DNA of 32,850 bases from Oceanospirillaceae bacterium (GTDB lineage Bacteria; Pseudomonadota; Gammaproteobacteria; Pseudomonadales; Balneatricaceae), in NCBI GenBank assembly GCA_024686035.1, contig JAIBDW010000015.1, positions 1 through 32,850 of the forward strand, given 5' to 3'. A program made the position numbers and the translations under genes. Shown here piece after piece: positions 18,502 through 26,846 of this stretch (its first letter is position 1; each line of letters starts with the position of its first letter). The notes under the pieces were generated by a model. It ran no database searches. It was not told the origin of the DNA and saw only the letters and a program-made list of their open reading frames with translations.

Positions 18502-19359
18502 ATGCTCAATGACCAACAACTTAGCCAACAAATTGAAGATGCTTTAGTCGCCCGAAATCCTCGTGGTATGGCCCAAGTACAACCCGCATTAGATGCAGGC
18601 TATTGCTTAAGAGCTGCACACATTTTACAAACATGTATCAAAGGCACATCCGGCAGCACAGTGCTGATTGGCACAGGATTTCCGGTGGTAGGCACCTTTG
18701 AAACAGACGGCCCTGTAGGCGCTATTGCGCTTTACCAGTGCTTAGAGCACCTTGGCGCTGTACCTATAATTGTCTGTGGCGAACCACTTGTGGGGGCTCT
18801 TAGCGCCCGTTATCGTACCCATAAAATTGAACTCGGCATTGCCGACGATTTTGCAGCGCAAACCTTGGCTGCTTTAGAGCACTTGAACCCACAAGCCATC
18901 GTTTCTATTGAGCGCCCAGGACAAGCGCAAGATGGAGGCTATTACAATATGCGGGGTGAAAGTATCAGCCAGGGCACGGCTTGCTTTGATAGTTATATGG
19001 ACATGGCGACATGCCCTACCATCGCTGTAGGGGATGGTGGTAACGAAATAGGTATGGGGAAAGTCACCCACGCGCTTGAAAAACTTGATATCGTACCCGC
19101 TGTAACCCAAGCTGATGAGCTTATTGTTGCCGACGTTTCAAACTGGGGCGCCTATGGCATGATTGCTTTTTTAGGCCTATGGCATAGACATGATTTATTA
19201 GCTAAAATCGAGCCCTTGTCTATTTTGCAGTATTTATCAGACCTTGGCAGCGTAGATGGTGTGACGCGTATAAACCAACTGACAGAAGATGGCCTGCCCG
19301 TAAGCGAAGGCCAATCTGTGATTAACCAATTGCGCCAAATCACTGGTTTTTGTGATTGA
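18502..19359 (+). CDS. DUF4392 protein (D-glutamate-cyclase C-domain homolog)
   Basis: A 285-residue protein matching the DUF4392 domain that forms the C-terminal half of vertebrate D-glutamate cyclase. Motifs seen are GTGFPV (57-62), TDGPVGA (68-74), SIERPG (135-140) and GDGGNEIGMGKV (177-188). These glycine-rich loops resemble phosphate or carboxylate binding sites, but the active site is not something I can assign. AAGGA lies six bases before the ATG, and pxpC ends two bases upstream. It probably acts with the DUF1445 protein on D-glutamate/5-oxoproline. Whether each half has its own activity is open. Confidence 0.87.
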   Translation: MLNDQQLSQQIEDALVARNPRGMAQVQPALDAGYCLRAAHILQTCIKGTSGSTVLIGTGFPVVGTFETDGPVGAIALYQCLEHLGAVPIIVCGEPLVGALSARYRTHKIELGIADDFAAQTLAALEHLNPQAIVSIERPGQAQDGGYYNMRGESISQGTACFDSYMDMATCPTIAVGDGGNEIGMGKVTHALEKLDIVPAVTQADELIVADVSNWGAYGMIAFLGLWHRHDLLAKIEPLSILQYLSDLGSVDGVTRINQLTEDGLPVSEGQSVINQLRQITGFCD

Positions 19360-19391
19360 TTTTGTCAAAAAATTAAAGGTAGGAGCTTAAC

Positions 19392-20279
19392 GTGCGTCTT
19401 CGCAATCTCAATAGCTTTATTAAAGTGGCTACTTTAGGTAGTTTTCATGGTGCTGCGTCTCAGTTACACGCGTCTCAGCCTGCGATTTCTGCGCGCATTG
19501 CTACTTTAGAAGAGGAATTGGGTGTTAAGTTATTTAAGCGAGACCAAAGTGGCACTAAGCTCACAGCACGTGGCAGGCAGCTACTGCCTTTTGCTGAACG
19601 TTTAGTGGCTATTAGTAGTGAAATGAAGGCTCAGTTACAAGATGATGCTCCTCAACAAGGTGTGTTTCGCATTGGTATTGCCGACACTGTAGCCCACTTG
19701 TGGCTAAGAGACTTGTTAAAGGTGTGGCGTGAACAGCACCCTTTGATCCAATTCGAGCTCACGATAGATCTGTCTTTGTCGCTCTATAAGCAGTTAGAAG
19801 AACATCAATTAGACCTAGCACTTATGGTCTATACAGGCCAAGCAGTCTCAGTTAACACTCAGCCACTAAGCTCTTTGCCACAGGTTTGGGTAGGCAGCTC
19901 TTATTTTGCTAAAAATAGCCCTAGCATGGACATCAATACTTTAAGTCGCTGCCCTATTTTAAGCTTTCCAGCAGCCACAGGCCCAGGGAAACACTTACAA
20001 GAATTATTTAGCCAAGTGTTAGAAAAACCAAAGTTTCATACCAGTAATTCAGTGTCTGGCTTACTCGCCATGGCCGAACAAGGTGCCGGCATTGCTTTAT
20101 TGCCTCACCCTATTGTAGAGGATGCGTTAAAAAATGAACGGCTTATCGCCTTTAATATTGACCCTGCACCTCCAAAATTGAAGTTTTGTTGTGGTTGGCG
20201 TCAAGACGAAGATCGTTTATTACCGCAATTATTAGCCGACAGCGCCAGTCAACTGGTGAGTCATATTATTAGAGATTAA
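19392..20279 (+). CDS. LysR-type transcriptional regulator
   Basis: A 295-residue LysR-family regulator. The N-terminal winged helix-turn-helix spans about residues 1-60 (LGSFHGAASQLHASQPAIS, then EELGVKLFKRD). A periplasmic-binding-protein-like effector domain follows. The start is GTG, with AGGAG five bases upstream. Unlike most LysR genes, which are divergent from their targets, it lies inside the operon: 32 bases after the DUF4392 gene and three bases before the transaminase gene. It probably controls this operon through sites upstream of 15260, perhaps sensing D-glutamate, D-alanine or 5-oxoproline; the ligand is inferred. Confidence 0.9.
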   Translation: MRLRNLNSFIKVATLGSFHGAASQLHASQPAISARIATLEEELGVKLFKRDQSGTKLTARGRQLLPFAERLVAISSEMKAQLQDDAPQQGVFRIGIADTVAHLWLRDLLKVWREQHPLIQFELTIDLSLSLYKQLEEHQLDLALMVYTGQAVSVNTQPLSSLPQVWVGSSYFAKNSPSMDINTLSRCPILSFPAATGPGKHLQELFSQVLEKPKFHTSNSVSGLLAMAEQGAGIALLPHPIVEDALKNERLIAFNIDPAPPKLKFCCGWRQDEDRLLPQLLADSASQLVSHIIRD

Positions 20280-20282
20280 GTT

Positions 20283-21140
20283 ATGAGCATTGTTTACCTT
20301 AATGGCAGTTTTATACCCATGGAAGAAGCAAAAATTTCACCTTTGGATCGCGGTTTTCTGTTTGGTGACGGCATCTATGAAGTCATTCCTTCTTATGGCG
20401 GAAAAATGGTGGGTTTTGGGCCTCATATCGACCGTATGATCGAAGGCTTGGCGGCCTTAGAAATACAACTTAACTGGAGCCATGATCAATGGCGCGACCT
20501 ATGTCAGGAGTTGATCAACCGCAACCCTGACCCTCAAGTTGGGCTCTATTTACACGTCACCCGCGGCGCCGACACCAAACGCCATCACCCCTATCCTGCA
20601 GGTGTCGCACCCACAGTGTTTGCTATGCCTACAGCTATTCCGGCTGCTCCTATCCCCAAGCGTGATAAAGTTAATGCCTACAAAGTAACCACGATGCAAG
20701 ATCATCGTTGGAAAAAATGTAATATTAAGTCCATTTCATTACTTGGCAATGTAATGCATTATCAGCAAGGCTATAGCCAAGGTAGTGACGAAGTATTGTT
20801 ATTTAATGAGCAAGACCAGCTAACCGAATGTGGTGCCTGCAATGCATATATTGTTAAAAACGGCACCGTGATTACCCCTGTCTTGGACAATCAAATTTTA
20901 CCAGGTATCACTCGACTGATTGCTTTGGGCGTATTACGTGAAGATGGCAGTATTGCTGTAGAAGAGCGCACAGTTACAAGGCAAGAAGTATTTGATGCTG
21001 ACGAAATTTGGATTTCCAGTTCAAGTAAAGAAATTGCCCCAGTTACTCAAATTGACGGTCAATTGGTAGGCGATGGAAAGCCTGGACCGGTATGGGAAAA
21101 AGCTGCGCAGTTATACAGCGCTGGCAAGTTTAACTACTAG
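20283..21140 (+). CDS. dat: D-amino-acid transaminase
   Basis: A 285-residue fold-type IV PLP aminotransferase that exchanges amino groups between D-Ala and 2-oxoglutarate, giving pyruvate and D-Glu, reversibly. The PLP Lys is K149 in NIKSISLLGNVM. LDRGFLFGDGIYEVI (21-35), YLHVTRGADTKRHHPYP and LTECGACNAYIV match D-amino-acid transaminase. The last motif and the RGADTKRHHPYP loop favour DAAT over branched-chain aminotransferase or ADC lyase. The gene lies three bases after the LysR gene and ten bases before alr. It could supply D-Glu for peptidoglycan or feed the D-glutamate cyclase encoded upstream. Confidence 0.9.
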   Translation: MSIVYLNGSFIPMEEAKISPLDRGFLFGDGIYEVIPSYGGKMVGFGPHIDRMIEGLAALEIQLNWSHDQWRDLCQELINRNPDPQVGLYLHVTRGADTKRHHPYPAGVAPTVFAMPTAIPAAPIPKRDKVNAYKVTTMQDHRWKKCNIKSISLLGNVMHYQQGYSQGSDEVLLFNEQDQLTECGACNAYIVKNGTVITPVLDNQILPGITRLIALGVLREDGSIAVEERTVTRQEVFDADEIWISSSSKEIAPVTQIDGQLVGDGKPGPVWEKAAQLYSAGKFNY

Positions 21141-21150
21141 AGATTTCATC

Positions 21151-22233
21151 ATGGCCCGTCCAAGTTATATGGCCGTAGACCTAGCCGCGTTGATTGATAA
21201 TTATCAATGGGCCTGCAGTCTGGCCCCCAAATCCCAGACTATGGCTGTGGTTAAAGCAAATGCTTATGGACATGGGGCGACACGGTGTGCCATAGCTTTA
21301 CAACCTTATGCGCCCATATTTGGCGTGGCCTGCATAGAAGAAGCGTTAGCTTTGCGCAAAGCAGGCATTCACAAGCCTATTGTGCTGCTTGAAGGTGTCT
21401 TTAGCGCAGACGAAGTCGCTGTTGCCGCGAAGCAAGATTTTTGGGTGATGGTAGAGGATCCGACACAAGTCAGTGCTGTATTGAATGCCACTTTACCCAA
21501 ACCCATTACAGTATGGATTAAAGTCGATACTGGCATGCACCGCTTGGGATTAAGTCCAGGCAATGTCAGTGGCTATTATCAACAGCTTTTAATAAGTGAT
21601 AACGTCGCTACAGAGATTGTGTTTGCGACTCATTTTGCCAGTGCCGATGAAACGAATAACGACTTTACTAAACATCAATTAAAACTACTTACGGACACCG
21701 TTAAGTCCTTCAATACACCATTAAGTTTAGCCAATTCACCGGCGATTATGGCGTGGCCTGAAGCCCACTCTGATTGGAACCGAGCTGGGTTCATGCTTTA
21801 CGGTAACTCCCCCCTTGATGTAGATCACCCTTCAAGTAAGGGTTTAAAGCCTGTCATGGGGATGTACTCAGCCATTACGTCTTTGCGCGAAATTGAAGCC
21901 GGTCAAGCGGTAGGTTACGCACAAACATGGCATGCTAAACGCACTTCAATTATTGCCACCGTAGCCATTGGTTATGGAGACGGCTACCCTCGTAATGCTG
22001 CCTCTGGTACACCTGTATTAGTCAACGGCAAGCGTGTGAGCCTTGTTGGCAGAGTGTCTATGGACATGATTACCTTAGATGTGACAGATCTGCCAGCAGT
22101 CAAAATAGGTGACCCTGTGTGTTTGTGGGGTAAAGATCTAAATATTAATGAAGTCGCACGCCACTCAAGCACCATTGGTTATGAGTTAATGACCAGAGTG
22201 ACACAGCGCCTGCCAATTAGGTATACCCATTAA
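21151..22233 (+). CDS. alr: Alanine racemase
   Basis: A 360-residue PLP enzyme interconverting L-Ala and D-Ala, the source of D-Ala for peptidoglycan. The PLP Lys is K35 in VVKANAYGHG. The second catalytic Tyr lies in VGYAQTWHAKR, and IKVDTGMHRLG and RVSMDMITLDVTDLP are also typical. The chosen ATG at 21151 gives a standard-length protein; an upstream non-ATG frame would extend it into dat. It ends 16 bases from the convergent rodA stop. Being last in an operon after dat suggests coordinated D-Ala/D-Glu supply or breakdown. Whether it is the only racemase of the cell cannot be told here. Confidence 0.96.
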   Translation: MARPSYMAVDLAALIDNYQWACSLAPKSQTMAVVKANAYGHGATRCAIALQPYAPIFGVACIEEALALRKAGIHKPIVLLEGVFSADEVAVAAKQDFWVMVEDPTQVSAVLNATLPKPITVWIKVDTGMHRLGLSPGNVSGYYQQLLISDNVATEIVFATHFASADETNNDFTKHQLKLLTDTVKSFNTPLSLANSPAIMAWPEAHSDWNRAGFMLYGNSPLDVDHPSSKGLKPVMGMYSAITSLREIEAGQAVGYAQTWHAKRTSIIATVAIGYGDGYPRNAASGTPVLVNGKRVSLVGRVSMDMITLDVTDLPAVKIGDPVCLWGKDLNINEVARHSSTIGYELMTRVTQRLPIRYTH

Positions 22234-22234
22234 G

Positions 22235-22253
22235 TTAGGCGTGATAGGCCTAA
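22235..22253. terminator. Small hairpin between convergent alr and rodA
   Basis: TTAGGC-GTGATAG-GCCTAA forms a 6-bp stem between the alr stop and the end of rodA, including the rodA stop codon. There is no T-tract, so it would be a weak bidirectional terminator at best. It is the only structure seen in the 16-base gap. Confidence 0.2.
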
Positions 22254-23386
22254 GTACGCTGAGGCCTGCGGGCATGGATAGACATCAACAAACCTAAACT
22301 TGCCATCAAGGTTACAGCCGATGTGCCTCCATAGCTGACCAAAGGCAACGGCACGCCAACAACGGGCAACAAACCACTCACCATCCCAATGTTAACCACT
22401 ACATATACAAAGAAGGTAAGGGTTAAGCTTGCCGCTAACATGCGATCAAATGGGTGTGCAGCAGATCCGGCAATCACTAACCCTCTTAGTAATACTAGAA
22501 AATACAGGGCAAGCAACACACAAACACCTATTAAGCCAAACTCTTCAGCAAGCACAGCAACAATAAAGTCGGTATGGGTTTCTGGCAAAAAATCTAAATG
22601 CGATTGCGTGCCTTGCAGCCAACCCTTGCCATTAACACCGCCGGAACCGATCGCAATTTTAGACTGGATAATATTCCAACCCGCCCCCAAAGGGTCACTT
22701 TCTGGGTCTAAAAATGTGAGCACACGTTGCTTTTGATATTCGCGCATACCCATCCATAAAAGTGGCAACCCAGCAGCACCTATGACGATTGCAGCCAGAA
22801 GATAACGCCATAATAAACCGGCAAAGAAAATCACAAACACGCCAGAACTACCTACAAGCAATGCCGTACCAAGGTCTGGTTGTTTGGCGATGAGTAATAC
22901 GGGTGTTGCAACTAACAATACAGACACCAACACGTGTGTCAGAGAAGGCGGTCTGGGCCTACTAGCCAGATACCAAGAGACCATTAGAGGCACAACCAGC
23001 TTCATCATTTCTGATGGTTGGAAACGCGGCAAGCCTGGCAATTCTAACCAACGCTGAGCACCTTTAGCACCCACACCAAAAAATATCACAGCAAGCAGCA
23101 ATAAAAGCCCGGCAACATAGACCAAAGGAATCCACCGCTGCACATGGCGTAAATTCATTTGCGTGATGAAAATAACCACTAAAAGAGCTAAACCATAACG
23201 TATTGACTGTCTTTGCACTGCAACTTCACTAGCACCAGAACCAGAGTAAAGCACTAATAAGCCAAACGACATAATGGCAAATATCAAGACCAATAAAAAT
23301 GGATCTAGCCTAAGCTTTACCCATAGCCCTGGGCCCTGCCTTAAGTGCCTTTTTGCATCTGGAGCGCTGCGCTGAAAGTCGGCCAT
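22250..23386 (-). CDS. rodA: Rod-shape SEDS peptidoglycan glycosyltransferase RodA
   Basis: A 378-residue polytopic inner-membrane protein of the SEDS family that polymerises glycan strands during cell elongation together with PBP2. About ten hydrophobic segments are visible. Conserved SEDS regions include KQPDLGTALLVG, SKIAIGSGGVNGKGW, THTDFIVAVLAEEFG, and the C-terminal GLLPVVGVPLPLVSYGGT. It follows mrdA by two bases in the elongation operon. In Pseudomonas-type order mltB/sltB1 would follow directly; here the D-glutamate/5-oxoproline operon intervenes in the opposite direction. Confidence 0.96.
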   Translation of the reverse strand: MADFQRSAPDAKRHLRQGPGLWVKLRLDPFLLVLIFAIMSFGLLVLYSGSGASEVAVQRQSIRYGLALLVVIFITQMNLRHVQRWIPLVYVAGLLLLLAVIFFGVGAKGAQRWLELPGLPRFQPSEMMKLVVPLMVSWYLASRPRPPSLTHVLVSVLLVATPVLLIAKQPDLGTALLVGSSGVFVIFFAGLLWRYLLAAIVIGAAGLPLLWMGMREYQKQRVLTFLDPESDPLGAGWNIIQSKIAIGSGGVNGKGWLQGTQSHLDFLPETHTDFIVAVLAEEFGLIGVCVLLALYFLVLLRGLVIAGSAAHPFDRMLAASLTLTFFVYVVVNIGMVSGLLPVVGVPLPLVSYGGTSAVTLMASLGLLMSIHARRPQRT

Positions 23387-23388
23387 AA

Positions 23389-25293
23389 TTATGAGCCTTC
23401 CGCTTTATCTAGTGACTGGGCCTGTGACTTAGCATCCAAAACGTACAGGTCAAACAATTCACGCGCCAAAGGCGCTGCTGCAGAGCTGCCCCCACCCCCA
23501 TTTTCAATGATGACTGCGATAGCGATTTTTGGATTATTAACAGGAGCCCAGCCAATATATAAGCCATGATCGCGAAAACGTTCAGCAATTTTATCTGCAT
23601 CATAGGTATCATCTTGCTTGATACCTAACACTTGAGCTGTGCCTGTTTTACCGGCCATTTTATAACTACTATTGGCGCCACTACGACGCCCAGTGCCTTT
23701 GGTTCCATGCATCACGTCTATCATTGCCTTGTGCAGGCTATTCCAATCGCTATTGCGTTTGAGCTTAATATCGCTAGGTTGTTTTGGATCATTGCGACCT
23801 ATGTCACTCACCTTGGTCACCGCTTGGCCATCAATCTCTTTAATCATACGTACTTGATGCCATTGGCCTTTATTGGCCAGCACCATAGTCATACTTGCAA
23901 TCTGAGTGGGCGTGGCTGATAAAAAACCTTGCCCAATACCAAGGTTTAAAGAATCTCCTGGAAACCAAGATGCACTGCGATTGATGCGCTTCCATTGTTT
24001 GGTGGGCAATACAGCCTTAGTGGCTTCTGGCTGATCGGCAATAGTCACCTGGCCAAACCCAAATTTGGCAAGATACTTTGTCATTGGGTCATTACCCATC
24101 AAATGGGCAATCGCATAATAATAAGTGTCTACAGACTCCACGATAGATTTATGCATATCGACACGCCCATGTCCGCCTTCTTTCCAGTCACGATAAAAGC
24201 GCCCACCTTCTGTAAGCTGATAGTAGCCTGGGTCCCAAAGAGAGTAGTTGCGAGGTATGATGCCGGTGTCCATACCAGCAAGAGCAATCACAGGTTTAAC
24301 TGTAGACGCTGGGGGATATCGACCCCTTAATGCTCGGTTGAACAAAGGTAGGTCATCAGAATTACGTAGGGCTTGGTAATTGGCGTTACTAATGCCCGTT
24401 ACAAATTGATTAGCGCCATAACTTGGTGCACTGGCCATCGCTAATACTCCACCGGTATTAGGGTCTATCGCAACAATGGCACCACGTTTTCCTTCTAGCA
24501 AGGTCACCGCTTTTTGTTGTAGTTGAGCATTGAGAAATAAAGTGATGTCTTTCCCAGGCACAGGCTCAAGACGCTCTAACACCTGCAGCACTTTGCCTCT
24601 GGCATTGGTTTCTACAGTTTGGTGCCCCACAGTGCCGTGTAATTCGGTTTCATAAAAACGTTCAACACCCAACTTTCCAACATGATGGGTGGCACTATAA
24701 TTAATACCATCTAGCTTAGCCAATTCACGGTCATTAATGCGTCCAACATAGCCCAAAGCGTGCACAAAGCCTGCATCCATTGGGTAGTAACGCACCAATT
24801 CTGGTACGATTCTCACGCCAGGAAGGCGGTGTTGGTTCACCGTAATTTGAGCAATCTCTGTCGGGTTTAGCTGAAAGCGCAATGTCACTGGGCTAAAAGG
24901 TCTGCGGGGTTGGTTTAAGCGACGTTTAAAACGTTTGATGTCATCTTGGTCAATGGCAACCACTTCGGCTAGCTCAGCAAGCATGGGATCAATGCCTTTA
25001 CGTCCTGCCACTAACCGTTCTGGCACAATGGTCAAACTGTGGCTGGCGCGATTGCCTGCTAGCAAAATACCGTTAGTGTCGTAAATTAAGCCCCGAGTGG
25101 GCGCAATGGCTTGTAACTGCTGACGATTATTATCTGACTGGGTCACATAGTGTTGGTGTTGAATCACCTGCAAATAAATCAACCGAGACACAAGGCCAAC
25201 AAAAACCAACACGATAAACAGCAAAGCCCACCAAAGGCGGGCTTTAAATTGGCCGACTTCTTGGCGCTGCGAATCCATCTTTAACCAGGGCAT
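23389..25293 (-). CDS. mrdA: Penicillin-binding protein 2 (elongation transpeptidase)
   Basis: A 634-residue class B penicillin-binding protein that cross-links peptidoglycan in the lateral wall. It has one N-terminal transmembrane anchor at about residues 18-43, a pedestal domain (including VRYYPMDAGFVHALGYVGRI) and a transpeptidase domain. The catalytic Ser is S330 in ASTVK (K333). SVDTYYY supplies the second motif (SxD, as in E. coli PBP2), and KTG starts at K549 (AGKTGTAQV). It lies between rlmH and rodA, the usual order. Confidence 0.97.
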   Translation of the reverse strand: MPWLKMDSQRQEVGQFKARLWWALLFIVLVFVGLVSRLIYLQVIQHQHYVTQSDNNRQQLQAIAPTRGLIYDTNGILLAGNRASHSLTIVPERLVAGRKGIDPMLAELAEVVAIDQDDIKRFKRRLNQPRRPFSPVTLRFQLNPTEIAQITVNQHRLPGVRIVPELVRYYPMDAGFVHALGYVGRINDRELAKLDGINYSATHHVGKLGVERFYETELHGTVGHQTVETNARGKVLQVLERLEPVPGKDITLFLNAQLQQKAVTLLEGKRGAIVAIDPNTGGVLAMASAPSYGANQFVTGISNANYQALRNSDDLPLFNRALRGRYPPASTVKPVIALAGMDTGIIPRNYSLWDPGYYQLTEGGRFYRDWKEGGHGRVDMHKSIVESVDTYYYAIAHLMGNDPMTKYLAKFGFGQVTIADQPEATKAVLPTKQWKRINRSASWFPGDSLNLGIGQGFLSATPTQIASMTMVLANKGQWHQVRMIKEIDGQAVTKVSDIGRNDPKQPSDIKLKRNSDWNSLHKAMIDVMHGTKGTGRRSGANSSYKMAGKTGTAQVLGIKQDDTYDADKIAERFRDHGLYIGWAPVNNPKIAIAVIIENGGGGSSAAAPLARELFDLYVLDAKSQAQSLDKAEGS

Positions 25294-25304
25294 AATCTGC
25301 TTAG

Positions 25305-25772
25305 CTACTTATGATAAGGATGATTATTAAGCAAACTCCAGGCGCGGTAGATCTGCTCAGCAAGAAGGACACGCACCAAAGGATGAGGTAGCGTAAGGGG
25401 TGACAAAGACCAACGCTTGTCTGCTCTTTTCAAACAAGCATCAGCTAGCCCATCTGGGCCACCGATAAGTAAAGTGACATTTTTGCCACCCATACGCCAA
25501 TCACCACATTGCTTAGCCAGCTCTTGTGTACTCCAAGGCTTACCAAGCACATCTAGCGCGATAACATAATCTTGTGCTGGGATAGATGACAGCATCTGCT
25601 CTCCTTCTTTAGCAATGGCACGTTTTAAATCCGCACCTTTGCCTCGAAACCCTAACCCCAGTTCTTGTAACTGCAATTGCATATCACTGGGCATACGACG
25701 AGCATACTCATCATACCCTTGCGTCACCCAAGTAGGCATTTTAGTGCCCACTGCTAGCAACTTAATCTTCAT
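25305..25772 (-). CDS. rlmH: 23S rRNA pseudouridine-1915 N3-methyltransferase
   Basis: A 155-residue SPOUT-fold methyltransferase that modifies pseudouridine 1915 in helix 69 of 23S rRNA. Motifs seen are [26 protein letters not shown] and the C-terminal knot [20 protein letters not shown], ending in NHPYHK. Length equals E. coli RlmH. Its ATG follows the rsfS stop with no gap, so the two are translationally coupled. Confidence 0.97.
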   Translation of the reverse strand: MKIKLLAVGTKMPTWVTQGYDEYARRMPSDMQLQLQELGLGFRGKGADLKRAIAKEGEQMLSSIPAQDYVIALDVLGKPWSTQELAKQCGDWRMGGKNVTLLIGGPDGLADACLKRADKRWSLSPLTLPHPLVRVLLAEQIYRAWSLLNNHPYHK

Positions 25773-26141
25773 TTATGGGCGAGGCTCTACATCACTTGAT
25801 AAGTTTTCTTTCAGTGCAGGGTTCCACAAACGCTCTAGGTCATAAAAATCACGGGCTTCAGCTTGCATCACATGCACCACAACATCGCCAAGATCTGACA
25901 ATACCCAATCGCCACTCATTTCCCCTTCAATACCCAAAGGTGCCACGCCATTTTGTTTAGCTTGGAAAGACACTTCATCCGCTAAAGACTTTACATGGCG
26001 GTTCGAGGTTCCCGTTGCGATGACCATATAATCAGTAACATTTGATAAGCCGCGCACGTCTAAGAGTACAATATCCTTGCCTTTCATATCTTCTAAGGCA
26101 CCGGTGATCAATTTTAATAAGTCTTCAATTGGCATAGCCAT
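25773..26141 (-). CDS. rsfS: Ribosome silencing factor
   Basis: A 122-residue protein of the RsfS/DUF143 family, which binds ribosomal protein uL14 and prevents joining of ribosomal subunits when nutrients are low. The motifs [32 protein letters not shown] and [17 protein letters not shown] are characteristic. It sits in the usual nadD-rsfS-rlmH order, 18 bases after nadD and directly abutting rlmH. Two in-frame ATGs (26141 and 26135) make the start uncertain by two codons. Confidence 0.96.
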   Translation of the reverse strand: MAMPIEDLLKLITGALEDMKGKDIVLLDVRGLSNVTDYMVIATGTSNRHVKSLADEVSFQAKQNGVAPLGIEGEMSGDWVLSDLGDVVVHVMQAEARDFYDLERLWNPALKENLSSDVEPRP

Positions 26142-26159
26142 AATGTGTGTTCCAAAAAT

Positions 26160-26846
26160 CTAATTAATGCCATAAAGGCTTTGGCTTGCAATGTAGTGTG
26201 CCACTGCAGGCGCTAATTCTGTTGCACTGGGTTGGTAACCTAAGTGCAGCTGCTCACGGATCTGTGTTGCAGATACGTCATGTTGCCCTAATTTCAGGTG
26301 GGCTACCTGACCAGATGGTGATGCTAATAACTGTTTAGCCTCATCCACTTTGTGAGCTGCATACCAAGTAAGCAACTCAGGATCTTTGGGCCAACTGATT
26401 TGTGGCCTTGTAAGCACCAAAAGGTGCCCATATGTTAATAATTCTTGCCAGCGCTGCCATTTTGTTAACTGCGCAAAAGCATCGACTCCCATGCACCATA
26501 TCAACGGCATCATGGGGCCTATTTCTTGCCTTACTTCAGCCATAGTCAAGAAACTATAGCTTGGCCCTTGGCGTTCAATTTCACGCATATCTACGGCTAA
26601 CTGTTGATGACTTTGAATCGCCAAAGTCAACATATTTGCCCTTTGCAGCGCTGTTGCAACAGGTGCATGCCTATGGGCAGGCTGACTATTAGGCACAAGA
26701 TATAGAGGCTGTACACCTAAATAATCACTTAGCTCAATAGCCAACGACACATGGCCCTCATGGATCGGGTCAAAGGTGCCACCCCACAACACTTTGGCTG
26801 CTGGGCTTAACTTAGGTGCGGATATGTCCATCACCAAAAACGACAT
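26160..26846 (-). CDS. nadD: Nicotinate-nucleotide adenylyltransferase
   Basis: A 228-residue enzyme that adenylylates nicotinic acid mononucleotide to deamido-NAD in NAD synthesis. The nucleotidyltransferase motif [12 protein letters not shown] is at residues 21-32, and the ISTT-like motif is VSATQIRE near the C-terminus. The start at 26846 overlaps proA by 35 bases; an ATG at 26831 (20-base overlap) is an alternative and leaves an N-terminus closer to homologs. proA-nadD-rsfS-rlmH order is typical of Pseudomonas-like genomes. Confidence 0.95.
   Translation of the reverse strand: MSFLVMDISAPKLSPAAKVLWGGTFDPIHEGHVSLAIELSDYLGVQPLYLVPNSQPAHRHAPVATALQRANMLTLAIQSHQQLAVDMREIERQGPSYSFLTMAEVRQEIGPMMPLIWCMGVDAFAQLTKWQRWQELLTYGHLLVLTRPQISWPKDPELLTWYAAHKVDEAKQLLASPSGQVAHLKLGQHDVSATQIREQLHLGYQPSATELAPAVAHYIASQSLYGIN

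Noticed and set aside
22389-22736. A 115-codon plus-strand frame inside rodA
   Set aside because: Antisense to conserved SEDS membrane segments, with no family resemblance.
23632-24330. Several open frames of 61-111 codons on the plus strand inside mrdA
   Set aside because: All are antisense to the conserved PBP2 transpeptidase domain and look like frame shadows.
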